From contig JAIQDT010001101.1 in the NCBI GenBank assembly GCA_021521415.1, forward strand, positions 434,001-498,000: a stretch of DNA of 64,000 bases, read 5' to 3'. Shown in pieces: positions 34,821-46,623 of the stretch. The first letter of the stretch is position 1, and every line of letters begins with the position of its first letter. The position numbers were made by a program, and so were the translations under genes. The DNA comes from Bidens hawaiensis. Lineage: Eukaryota; Streptophyta; Magnoliopsida; Asterales; Asteraceae. The notes under the pieces were generated by a model that saw nothing but the letters and a program-made list of their open reading frames with translations, had not been told where the DNA came from and made no database searches.

Positions 34821-36169
34821 TGTGACACTCGTCAATTTCAGGTTAACTCCGTTAATCCGAACTCCGTTAATTCAAACTTAAGATCACACGAACTGTAACG
34901 CATATCTCATTACATTTAAATTAGGATTTAAATGACGCATGACAATCACTACACAAGTAGTCTTTCGGAATTTCACCGAAACACACACGAGTCGACTCAA
35001 ACCGTTGGTGAACAAATGATAAGTATCATAAAGAAGTTGATAATTATGTGCTACGTTTATGTGCTACTTTGTGTTTACTTGCATAATGTTAATTCATGTG
35101 GAAAATAAACTAACTTGTGCTAGAAATTGGTTAACTAGAAAAATAGGGGGTTAAGTGTAATATATTAATATTATAATCAGGTTATTACACAACCCTAATC
35201 CCCCTCCCTCCCACATACGATCGATCCCCCCCTCCCTCTCTTGGCGACCATAGGCTACACACACACACAACCTCTTTTCAAGCTTGTTTTGAAGGATTCA
35301 AGGTGCTAGATAGGTAATTAACATGTCCTTTAATCATTCCATGTGTTTAATTAGGCCATTGAAGGTGTTAATCAAAACCCTAAATCTTGAAAGTGATGAT
35401 TTAAGATGAGTTAGGCTTTAATTATGTGTTTGTTGATGATTTCTAGTGAATTGATAACTAGTTATGTTGTTATTGATTGTTAATTACATGTTTCTTGAAA
35501 TTGAACTTTGAAGTAAAACCCTAATTGTGTGTGTAAAGTGAAATTGAGATGCATGGTTGGTGAATTATGCATATAGAGGCTTGTATGTATGAGTTATAAT
35601 TCATAGGTTAATGATATGTTGAGTTTTGATGAAAACTGATGCTGGACAGATTATTGAATTCGTGTTTAAATGACTGTAACTCGATGTTAATTACATGTTC
35701 TGAAGTGATTTTTGATTCTATGATGTAGTAGGTCGAGTCTAGTTTCTAAAGAGTCTAAATTCGTAATTTTTGGACGTGTAACAGTTAGTTTTTATTATTT
35801 TACAAATCTGTTGTGCAAGTCTGATTCGGGAAGCCTGCTGGTAAGCTGTTTTGCGACTAAGATATCTCATAAACAAGACCAAATGGGGTCAAGTTATTCT
35901 ACAAAGGGTAACAAAAATGAGAAGTGTGAGAAGTCATAAATAATTGACATGTGTCAAGTGGGGACCAAAAGAAAAAAGGTATAGAGGTAATTGTACACAT
36001 TTTCTCTCTCCACATGCAATGCACATGTAAATACCCCTATCATTTTAGAACACTTATAACTTTTTCGTATGATAATTTTTTTAAAAAAAAGTTCATCATA
36101 ATAACAAGCGTTTTTTATCTTGAATATGAGTATGATTTTTGTTATACAAAATTTTAAACAAAAATCACG

Positions 36170-36900
36170 ACATTGTATCTTTTTTCGTCATTGTGTCTTT
36201 TCGCACACCATTGTGTCTTTTCGCTTATCATTGTGTCTTTTTTCGCACACCATTGTGTCTTTTCGCACACCATTGTGTCTTTTCGCTTATCATTGTGTCT
36301 TTTTTCTTCATTGTGTTTTTTCGCATACCATTGTGTCTTTTCGCTTATAATTGTGTTTTTTTTCGTCATTTTGTCTTTTCGCACACCATTGTGTCTTTTC
36401 GCTTATCATTGTGTCTTTTTTCGCCATTTGTCTTTTCGCACACCATTGTGTCTTTCCGCACACAATTGTGTCTTTTCGTTTATCATTGTGTCTTTTTTCG
36501 TCATTGTGTCTTTTCGCACACCATTGTGTCTTTTCGTTTATCATTGTGTCTTTTTCGTCATTGTGATTTTTCGCACACCATTGTGTCTTTTCGCTTATCA
36601 TTGTGTCTTTTTTCGTCATTGTGTCTTTTCACACACTATTGTGTCTTTTCGCTTATCATTGTGTCTTTTTTCGCCATTGTGTCTTTTCGCAAACCATTGT
36701 GTCTTTTTTCGTTATTGTGTTTTTTCGCACACCATTGTGTCTTTTCGCTTATCATTGTGTCTTTTTTCGTCATTGTGTCTTTTTGCACACCGTTGTGTCT
36801 TTCCGCACACCATTGTGTCTTTTCGCTTATCATTGTGTCTTTTTTCGCCATTGAGTTTTTTTTCGTCATTGTGTCTTTTCGCACACCATTGTGTCTTTAA
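36170..36900 (+). repeat. Minisatellite of ~20-bp units (CATTGTGTCTTTTCGC)
   Basis: About 35 units alternate between CATTGTGTCTTTTCGCACAC, CATTGTGTCTTTTCGCTTAT and a short form CATTGTGTCTTTTTTCGT. Units are grouped into a ~55-60-base higher-order repeat. All six frames stay open for long stretches, which explains 250-codon frames without real genes. Confidence 0.92.
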
Positions 36901-36904
36901 CTTG

Positions 36905-37120
36905 AAACGTAAAACACAATGGTGAATACGTATAACCCAATGACCTAAAACGTAAAAAACAATGATGAATACGTATAACACAATGACCTAAAACGTAAGA
37001 CACAATGGTGACTACGTATAACACAATGGCCTAAAACGTAAGACACAATAGTGAATATAATGACTTGAAACGTAAAACACAATGGAAACAACATATTACA
37101 CAATGAACAACAAAAAAACA
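36905..37120 (+). repeat. Second minisatellite (ACACAATGGTGAATACGTAT)
   Basis: Units of about 40 bases with ACGTAAAACACAATGGTGAA and TACGTATAACACAATGACCT. The ACACAATGG core is the complement of the CCATTGTGT core of the preceding array, so the two arrays are in partial inverted relation. Confidence 0.8.
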
Positions 37121-38886
37121 CAATTAAAAAAACCCATTAATTTTTTTTATTTTTATATAACAATATGATACTCATATTAAAGATAAAAAAAACGCTTATT
37201 ATTATGGTGAATTTTTTTTTAAAAAATAATATCGTATGAAAATGTTATGGACATTTTAAAATGATGGAGGAATTGGCATGTGCCTTACATGTGGAGAGAG
37301 AAAGTCAACAAAGGTGTGTTATTACCTTCATGTCCTTTCCATCAATTTTTATTTATTAAATTAATCTCAGTCATTCAAATACAAGATCAATGGACTGGAT
37401 TCCTTCTCACCCTTCTCATTTTTGTTGTCCTTTGTATTTTAACTTTACCCCCAAATGGGTTGGTTCCACTTCTGGAAGTTAATATTTTGCGTTAGGAATC
37501 TAACCCAATTGGTCTTGCATTAATTGGATTTGTCATTTAACGGGAATAACAAATAACATTCTGTTGCGCATGATAATGATTGATGTGTGTTTGTTGTGAT
37601 GTTTTGATCATTATGATAAAACCGTATACGATAAAAATATAATAAAAATATTTTTAGAAACCTAACTCACGTGTGCTTCTGTGATGATTTTTGGTGATTT
37701 ATTTGACATGTTAGGATTTATTAAATAGAGTAATCTTGTCGAGTGAAAATCTACCTGGACAATTTATCTGCTGAACTACTTGGATTAACATGAAAAGTGT
37801 ATAACCGATGGATATTTGTTATGTTTTGACCAAATTGCCCTTGTGGGGGATATTTGCTAGTAATGAACGATGTTAATACTTGACACTTATATACTTGTTC
37901 ACACGTGTAACTTATCACCAACGTGTTTGTCGAGTCGCACTTATTTCACAAACGAAACACGAAACGCATCTCATGCATAAGTTGTATGTGTCGAGTCTAG
38001 TGACTCACTCGTAGTTCAATACTTATAAAATCTCGTTTTTGTTTTTAGAACACTAGTGAGGATTTTCTGTGATGCACACCTTTCTCGGATCTTTTTGGTT
38101 ATCTTTGCAAATAGTGAGTTTCACGGCCCCTTTTACTATTTTTAAACGCTTTTATTAGGGGGAGATAACATACTCCACGCTTTAGATTTTGTTATTCTTT
38201 ATATATTACTTGTAAGGCTAAGTGGCAACAAACCAACTAAAGTCCTTCATAACATCGAACCGGTTAATATTGGGATAATAGCGAGTCACTGTTGAGTAGT
38301 ACTACTGGGTTTGACAAACCCCACCCAACTCTAAACTCGACTGTAGGTCGAGTGGGTGTAATCTTGGCTAACACATTACCATGGTCATGGTAGACATGGT
38401 GGCAAGGCAATTGATAAACAGTCAGCTTCGGTGTTGAACACTTAGTAATACTTGTTGATAGGTTAGCTACCTATTGATATATAATTGACTTAACACTATC
38501 TGGTAACGCAAAACGTAAACGCAAACGCAAACTCAAACGCTTTATTTATATAAACTTGTGAACTCACCAACCCTGCGTTGACACTTTTAGTATGTTATTC
38601 GCAGGTAGCTGAGGCGGGCGCACGGTATATGAACATGCATTCGCTAAACACCTTCACTTGAAAACTTCTTTTAATTTTTATCTTAATAACTTGGGTTTTT
38701 AAGTCGTCCTGTGTGGTGCAAACTTTTTGGTTTACAAATTTACGCTTTCGCATTTTATTTAAGACTTGATGTCTTATAGGTTTGAAAACTTTAAACATGG
38801 TGTTTGATTATAACTATTGATTCCGATCCTGTTAGTTCACACCCTCTGACGGTAAAACTCCGTTAGTGGATTTTGAGGGTGTGACA

Positions 38887-39640
38887 TTATACTAGTCAAG
38901 GATATTGAAGGCGTCTTCTAAGTCTTTAAGATGATCCTCAACCTTCTTGGATTTGACCACCATCTCGTCTATATAGACTTCCATGATTTTCCTAACTGGT
39001 CTTTAAACATCATGTTGACTAAGCGTTGATAGGTTGCACCTGCATTTCTTAGTCAAAATGGCATGGCAATATAGAAATATATCCCAGTAGGAGTCATGAA
39101 CGATGTGTCTTCCTGATCAGATGGTTCCATCTGAATTTGTTTAAATCATGAGGAAGCATCCATAAAGGTAAGCATCTCATGCCCCGCTGTTGCATCCACC
39201 ATGGAGTCTATATGTAGTGGGAAAGAATCCTTGGGGCATGCCTTGTTTAAATTGGTGAAATCGGCACACACTCTCCACTCTCCATTCTTTTTTAAAACAA
39301 CAACCACATTAGCCAACCATCGAGGATACTAAACCTCTCTGATCATACCGGCCTTAAGAAGTTTTTTTAACTTCTTCTTGTATGATCACGCTCCTCTCAG
39401 GAGTGAATTTCCTTAGCTTTCGATGGACGGGTTTAATAGAATTATCAAGGCCTAACTTATGAGTAATTACCTTTTTTGAAATACCTGTCATGTCTGAGTG
39501 CTTGAAGGAAAATGTGGATTTTCGTTGCTTGAGGAAGGATACTAGATCCTCTTCAATGCTGAGAGGGATACTGGATCCTAGGAAAACTTTTATGTCTGCA
39601 TCCTTAGGGTCCAAGGATACTTCTTTCAGGTCTTGTTCTC
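38887..39640 (-). pseudogene. Tat-clade pol fragment: RT front half
   Basis: The minus strand encodes, from 39614, DPKDADIKVFLGSSIPLS, DLVSFLKQRKSTFSFKHSDM and PVHRKLRKFTPERSVIIQEE (region before RT), then further down NKACPKDSFPL, NAGATYQRLVN and MEVYIDEMVVKS (YIDE in place of YIDD). Several stops and shifts are present. It was separated from 34820 by the insertion at 34821-38886. Confidence 0.82.
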
Positions 39641-40078
39641 GAGCTTCCAGTACATTCTTAGGATGTTGTTGTAGTTTCTATGCTATTGTTTGCTTGGCCG
39701 CCGGGATGAGGAGTAGTAGTTTTTAGCTTCCACTTGGTCACCATCTATTCTCACTACCCCCCAAGGAGTTGGTAACTTTATACATTGGTGATAAGTAGAT
39801 GCTACAGTTTTCATTCTATGTAGCCATGGCCTGCCAAGAATTACATTGCAACAAGACACATTATCTATAACACAAAAATTTTTATAAGAGTTCAAACTCT
39901 CAATGTATATGGCATACTTGATGTCCCCCATTGTTTTCTTAGTCTCGCCACTAAAGACGACGAGCACTGATGTTCGGGGAATAATTTATGAGTCTAGGAT
40001 ATTCATCTTCGGGAGTACATCATATTGAATGATGTTAACTGAACTTACTCCGTCGACTAGGATCCTGCGCACATAATG
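39641..40078 (-). pseudogene. Tat-clade pol fragment: protease region
   Basis: The frame 39967-39683 has LVVFSGETKKTMGDI and SCCNVILGRPWLHRMKTVAS, the segment that follows the protease active site in Tat elements. A start near 40060 (VDGVSSVNIIQ on the minus strand) is also recognisable. The upstream gag is lost, cut off by the LTR at 40079. Confidence 0.75.
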
Positions 40079-43000
40079 TGTCACGCCCTGAATTAGGGCC
40101 TAGGCGTATGACCAATAGTTGGTACCTGTTTTGTAAATACGTACATCAGAATTGCGGTTTATTTTAGCGGAATAATTTTGTTATCATTAAAATATTAATT
40201 TATTTTAAAATTTATCGGATAATAAATACCCGAGTGTTTGATTTATAAATCATGTTTAAATCTTGTTATAATATTTTAATAATTTAAAACTGAGTTATCT
40301 CTACCTTGCGAGCGTCTATCTTCATGAATGACTATATTCCTTGCTACCTGTGCTAATCTGTTTCCCTAAAATGTGGGAAAAAATACGTCAGCGATATGCT
40401 GGTGAACACGTGTGACTCTATAAAATATTTGAATGACGATTACAATACAATTATAGTTTTCTGTACACTCAACAGAAGTATTGCTACTTCTGGGCTTTGT
40501 ACTACTACCCTACACACACACCAGTGTTCCCCGAGCCGTGTAGCCCTTGCATGGAGAACTAGTTATGACCGTTAGCCCGCGGCCACCTGGCCTTTGACTG
40601 ATTAGGCTGAACAATTATGTTTGGATCCAGACACATGTGTAGTCAGTCTGAGTTGCTTTTATTTTCTATATTGTATTATAACGTTTTTAGAGAACACGTA
40701 ATCTCATGTAAACGCTGACTGACTCGTTAAGACAAACACTCGTTCATCTTAATCAAGTATAAATATGTTTTGACTGATTAAAAAGGTTAACGTATTCACA
40801 TGTGATTGTCTGTTCTGAATGATATGATGTGAATGATTGTTTGATTGATGATTGACTTATAAACAGGTTTATATAAATACCCAGATTGTTTCTTGATCCG
40901 GCTACAGACCTTTAGTCTGGTTTTAAATAGCTTTAAACCTTGATTGATCATTTATTTGAATGAAATATTTAGAATTGTAGTTTTTCTGTTTATTTACTAA
41001 TCATATGCTGAATTTCTTCTTCATGAAGAAATATCTATAATTAGTTTCTTCTTCAAGAAGAAACATTCATTGACTACTAGCTTTGAATGTAAAATCTTAT
41101 GTTTCTTACTTATAAAGAAACAATATTTTAACTATATTCCATATATATAAAATGCTATGTTTCTTAATTGTGAAGAAACTATATTCTGACTATATCCTTA
41201 TGAATGAAAAATTATGTGTTTCTTAATTGTAAAGAAACATTACTATAAACCTTTGTATGTTTAAAGCTTATGTAAACATAATTATGATCAAGGTTTGGGC
41301 TATATGTAACATCCCCAAAATTTTGATCCAAATTTGACAACTTAGGAAAGTTGAAGGATCAAAAATAATATTAAGACAAGTCATGAGAAAATATTAAATA
41401 AGGAAATATAAGAAAATAAGGAAATAAAAATATTACCTAAGTTAAGTCTTTCCATATTAAGGAAATAAGTAAAAGGAAACTCCATCCCACATAGAAGGAT
41501 GTAAGAAAGTGAAAGCACTTTACTTGGATATAAATAAGGGAAATGGAACTCATCTCACATGGAAAGTGGTAAAAAAAATGGAAGCTCTTTATAAGGAAGA
41601 GATTTTCCATAGTAATATTCTTTTATGAATATCATGCACCAAGTGGTATTAGCGGAGGGTGCGTAGCACCCGACGCGCACGCGCACGCGCTCAGGTATGG
41701 GCAAGGACGAGGACGATGGCGAAGACGACGACGAAGGGCGTTGGGCGCAATATGGCGCTTTGATGGTGTTGGGCGCATCGCCGCAATCCGCGAACCGCTT
41801 TAAGAGCCGCCTTAGTATTTTTGGACAACAAGATTTAGACCTAGAAATGACAAGCTATCAAAGACAAAGGACTAAAAGTGAAAAATATTATTCAGGGACC
41901 CATCACGATACGCGATGAGTCCAAGAACACGGCCATCGCGTACCGCGATTGTCCGTGATGACTCAAGGACACGTGTCACACTCTGGTGACACGTGGTAGA
42001 CGTGACAGGCCACGTGGCGACACGTGGCAGATGTGTCAGGCCACGTGGCGTAACCTCAGAAAAGGAGACGTCGCGATACGCGACGCCGTTAAAAAGTAGG
42101 ACCCATCGCGGTATTGGCTATAAAAGGGGAGCCTCACGGCTCATTCCCCACACACATTTCCACCCTCTCTCTAAGAATTACTCTCTCTACATTGGTTTGC
42201 GTGCCAAGTATCGTTTTGCTTGCCACCGACCCGACAATCATCACCTCGTAATCCCAGCCAAATACCGGTGTTTTACTCGAATTGCGTGCCACCCAAAACT
42301 AACCCGACATTCTGTCTCGAAGTACGTGCACGACCCGACTACCGAATTTTGCCTTGATTTGCGTGCCAAGAAAGGTGGATCATGAACGCCTCGATAAGCG
42401 TGCATATAGAGTAGAAGTGTTGCCCGTATAAAGTTAGGAATATCTAACTCCGAATACCCGTGCGAGGTAGGGGTTCTGCCTAAGTTATTATTTTATTATT
42501 ATAAATGGCTTAGACCATAGTCAAAAGTATAGCCAAACCTTGATTCTGATTAAGAGTAATATAACTTTTCTTAAGCGAAGGTTATAGTTATAATAGTATT
42601 TCTTTATGGTTAAGAAATATAATATTTAAGAAAGTAATGTTTCTTCTTGAAGAAGAAACTCAGTATAGATGTTTCTTCCTGAAGAAGAAACGAAGCATAT
42701 AATTGATAAATAAATAAAAGGACTAAAGGTCCAAATGTTTTATATAAACAAATGATTTTATCAAGGTTAAAGCTATACAAAACGGACTAAAGGTCTGAAG
42801 CTAGATCGATGATCTAGTTATTTATACAAAGGTTATTCTCGAACTATAGGTCCGAGGTAACAAAACAAGAAAAAGAAAACAGAAAACAGGAATCAATATC
42901 AGAAACTGATTATAAACAGAAAAGGTGAATACACCCCAAACCTTTTATATTGAGTCAGAATATTTGCATAGGATTTACGAATCCTTAAAACTTTGTGTTA

Positions 43001-44738
43001 CAATAATAAGAAACGGACACTCTGATTAAGAGTATACATGTGTCTGGATCCAAACATACATGGTGACTCAGAGTTCCCCGAGGCCATGCATATCATCAAC
43101 ATGCCTCTGAAGGTCTACGGGACTGTTCAAAGAAATGATATTGTGTATATAATTAATTGTACAAGGTACTTAGGGTAATTTGATCCCAATTTAGTTGGGT
43201 GCCTAATGAGTAGTCACAAAGGTATTATTGTTGGTTTCACAAAGGTATTGAAAAGATATTTTTAGAGTCAGCGTTATTCACCAGCTTTGTGCTGACGTAT
43301 TGTCTCACCCATGTTACAGGGAAACAAGAAAGGTTAGAACAGACAAGCAAGAAGGAATAGAAGATTGGAGTTATGGTCATTAGATGCTATCTGGTAGCTC
43401 AGATATTTTATTTCAAAATATTACAAAGAGTTAAATTTTCTAAAGAAATGTATTGTAAACATTGAACGGGCGTTTAAACCCTTTATTTTAAAATAAGTTT
43501 TCAATATAATAATATTTTATTAAAGACTTCCGCTAAAATAAACCCGCTACTCTGATTAATTTACAAAACAGGTACCAACTTGTGGTCACACGCCTAGGTC
43601 CTAAGTCGGGGTGTGACACTATACCCCTGACTATGGTCTAAACCATATAATATAATAATAAAATAATGACTTAGGCAGAACCCCTACCTTAAACGGGTAT
43701 TCGAAGTTCTATTACTAAGGTTGATCGAGCAGCACTTACACTCTTTATCGCGTACTAGGGCTTAAACTATCGGAACCTCAAAGCTTGGTACGCACTACGA
43801 TGCTCGGCACGCAAAACGATGTTTGGCATGCAAACGAGGCGACATATGGTGGTCGTCTTGTCGTGCACGTACTTCGAGATAGAATGTCGGGTTATATTTA
43901 GGTGGCACACACTTCGATGTATCGTTGGTATATGGCACGAATTACGAGGTGACAATTGTTGCGTCGTGGCACGAAAATCGAGGTAGAGAGAGTAATTCTA
44001 GAGAGAGAAAGGTTTGGTGTGAGAGATGAATAAGCCGTGAGCCTCCTATTTATAGGCTGATTTCGCAGCCCCGCGATGGGCCTTGGTAATCCCGTCGCGT
44101 ATCGTGGCGCCGTATTTTCTCCGTCGCCATACTACAAGCTGACATGTGTCCGTCCATCGCGATACGCGATAACCTTTGTCCTGGGCTCATCACGTAGCGC
44201 GATGGCTTCCTGAATTCAAATTTTAACTTTTGGTCTCTTGTCTTTTGTTCGCTTGTCACTTCTGGGTCTAACTCCCATTGTCCAAAAATACTAAGGCAGC
44301 TCTCAACGATGTGAGCGTGCGAAGTGCAAAGTGCGCCATCAAAGCGCCACATTGCACCAATCGCATCAACGCCCGAGCCCGAGCCCGTGCCCATGCGCGT
44401 CGGGTGCTTCGCACCCTCTACTAGGACCACTAAGTGCTTGTTAGGCATAAAAAAATATTACTATGGAATTTTATCTCTTTATAAAGAGCTTCTAAATCTT
44501 TCACTTTCCATGTGGGATGGATTTTAACTTTCTTATTTATACCCATGTGAAATACTTCCATTTTCTTTTATCTTTCAATGTGGATGGAATTTCCTCATTC
44601 TATATCTTTAATATAAGATAACTTTATTTATAGGATATTTTTATTTCCTTATAGAATGGTTTTATTTTCTTTATTTAAATTTTCTCATTACTTGTTTTAG
44701 AAAATAATTTTGATCCTTCAATTTTACTAAGTTGACCA
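40079..44738 (-). mobile_element. Tekay-like LTR, reverse, split by another LTR and truncated
   Basis: Reverse-orientation LTR in two pieces, 40079-41304 and 43619-44738. It starts TGTCACGCCCTGAATTAGGGC and follows the complement of the family LTR, with minus-strand TATA near 44048 and CATCGCG palindromes. At about 44738 (AAGTTG) it stops about 35 bases short of the expected GATGTTACA end, so that edge was lost by deletion. The five bases before it are TAATG; no partner was found. Confidence 0.85.
41305..43618 (+). mobile_element. Solo Tekay-like LTR inserted in an opposite LTR
   Basis: 2,314 bp, TGTAACATCCCC...TCGGGGTGTGACA, flanked by CTATA at 41300-41304 and 43619-43623. It is most like 9797-12092. 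It has CACGTG boxes at 41970-42050, TATAAAAG at 42119-42126 and two TTCTTCTTGAAGAAGAA-type hairpins near 42640-42690. Confidence 0.93.
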
Positions 44739-44757
44739 CTAATTTAATCAAAAGAAA

Positions 44758-45140
44758 ATGCATGGAACCAAAACTACTAGAAACCCACGTTGTGTTCATG
44801 TGCATGGACGTGGCACACATCATTTGTTTGTTTTATGCTTCATTAACATAAAACTTTTACAAAAGGGAAAGTCCGTTATGGATACCATGTTATATGCAAG
44901 AATGATTGGTGGGTTATGTGAGGGTTCTTATTTTGAAGAAGCTATGGAGTTTTTGAACAAAATGAGGTGTGACCTTGCTCTACCCTAATGTTATTACTTA
45001 TAGGACCATGTTTTGTGGATGTTTGAATAAAAGAAAGTTGGGCGCTACCCGTGCCCTAAGATACATAATTCTCTAGTTCATGTTTTTTGTAAGTCAGGAG
45101 ATTTTGTTTATTCTTATAAGTTGGTTATAAAGATACGGGA
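44758..45140 (+). pseudogene. PPR (pentatricopeptide repeat) gene fragment
   Basis: A frame containing MLYARMIGGLCEGSYFEEAM and EFLNKMRCD runs to a stop at 44986-44988. One base out of phase it goes on as PNVITYRTMFCGCLNKRKLG, and later as NSLVHVFCKSGDF and YSYKLVIK. The 35-residue periodicity with (Y/F)..(L/M)I.G(L/C)C...  is that of P-class PPR proteins, which act in organelle RNA processing. Only about two to three repeats remain, with frameshifts and no start or targeting region. It seems a degraded duplicate moved next to the truncated LTR. Confidence 0.65.
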
Positions 45141-45472
45141 AATACGGTGTGAGACATAATATACAACATTTTCTCCACTTCATGCCTTTTTAATGGCTTT
45201 TGAACGACCTTGATGATTGTATTATATACCAGATTACAACATGCGAAGACGGCAAACGTATGCAAAGCTAAATGAAAAGAACCTTAGACACCCAAAAAAC
45301 GTATTTTATGGGGTTACAAGTGAAGGTATAGAAAGTTAGAAACCTATATTTACCAAAAATTTAGGGGAACTAAAAAACGTATACTATTCTAAATCACGAG
45401 CTACATCCTCATTTTTCATCCCCAAAATCTTATAAAACCGACAATGAACCCTCAAATTTGGGTTTCAATACA

Positions 45473-45527
<55 letters not shown>

Positions 45528-46623
45528 AGTTGATGCGAGTGGTAGAAAGAAAAAAAGTAGAATAGAATAATATTATCTAAGTGAATTGGTAATAGAAATA
45601 AGGAAGATGCGTGTTAAAATTTAAAAACAAATATGTTTTTAATTAGATTATAAATTTATAATTATGAGCAAACGAATACAAAGGATAGTGGAAACGATTC
45701 CCAGGCACTGGAAACCTTAAAATATTTTATGGGATTACCTGTTCAAATTACACGATTGGATTTTTTTTATTTCGTCCTACTCTTGATCTATAGACGCTAG
45801 TTGATTTTTATCTCACCTATAACTTTGTAACATATATTGTTAAAAAATTGTATTTTTAGGATGTGTGCTATGATTTAACTACAATGATTAGTTAAACTGT
45901 CACATCACTGTCATATAGACAGTATTTTTAACTAACAAGCATCCTATGGTTTAACTATATATTAGAATAACAAAAAAGCGAAAGAACAAAAATAAAAAAG
46001 GTGATTGAAAGAAAGGGGTGGACCCCAAGTCAAAACTTGCACTCAAACTTTATGTGGGTTCCGCTTAAACCTTTGGCGCCCCCGTTACTCTGTCCGACGT
46101 GGATTTTTCTGGACGATCAAAATTAGTCAGGACGAGAGATTTGGAAACAAACTAGTCCCTTCTGCCAACTTTTTCAGATGAAACTACGTGATCATTCGGC
46201 TCGACAAATGTAGACTCACAAAATTAGTAGAGACGATTGATTTGGAGACAAACTAATCGTCTCCGATAACTCTTTAAGAATAAACTATCGTTGACCAAGA
46301 TCCACTCGATTTGACAATCCTGGCTCCAAAACTAGTCGAAACAATTAATCCTTTTAAACATTACTCGGGTTGGTGAATTTCGTAAACCAAATTTGTCGCC
46401 TCTGTTAGTTTACGAACCTACTCGTCCCACTGTCAACACTACAAATCTATTCATGTGGCGAGGATCACAAGGTGACAGACGCGTTTGTTAGGGGCGAGTA
46501 TCTTGCGTGTCAATTTCTCGTCTCGCCTCACCTAGTCTAAACACATGACTTCTTTTAATTGGTTATGCAAATTACTCGTCTGAGTTCTTGAAGAATAGAT
46601 TGCAAACACTCACCGCAACAAAC
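45141..46623. other. Intergenic region and 5' flank of the U11/U12-35K gene
   Basis: A/T-rich single-copy-looking sequence. It holds an (ATT)n microsatellite and, from about 46016, more G/C-rich sequence with short repeated phrases such as GAGACGATTGATTTGGAGACAAACTA near 46130 and 46225. The promoter of the next gene should be here, but no clear TATA box is seen. Confidence 0.5.
45473..45526. repeat. (ATT)n microsatellite
   Basis: About 18 uninterrupted ATT units. Confidence 0.95.

Larger units (their letters stand above)
35978..37330. mobile_element. Foldback-type element with long inverted repeats and internal satellite
   Basis: The left arm (about 35978-36160) and the complement of the right arm (about 37120-37330) align: both have GAGGTAAT or AAGGTAAT, TTTCTCTCTCCACATG, CATTTTA, TTTTTCATACGAT-like, AGCGTTTTTTATCTT and AATATGAGTAT. 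The middle is tandem repeats. No transposase. Exact ends and TSD are not resolved. Long arms with repeats inside fit foldback or Mutator-type MITEs. Confidence 0.7.
34821..38886 (+). mobile_element. Long LTR-like unit carrying an inverted-repeat insert
   Basis: TGTGACACTCGTC...TTTTGAGGGTGTGACA with TTATA at 34816-34820 and 38887-38891. Relative of 6188-9407 in the other orientation. Without the inverted-repeat insert (about 35978-37330) it is about 2.7 kb. No frame of its own. It is best read as a solo LTR of an unidentified family; a LARD-like element is possible. Confidence 0.8.

Noticed and set aside
36170..36900. CRISPR-like array
   Set aside because: Units are directly adjacent without unique spacers, in a plant transposon.
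36139..36925. Overlapping frames of 250-253 codons on the plus strand and ~80-100 codons on the minus strand
   Set aside because: They come only from the CATTGTGTCTTTTCGC minisatellite, which has no stops in several frames; repetitive products, no start context, no domain.
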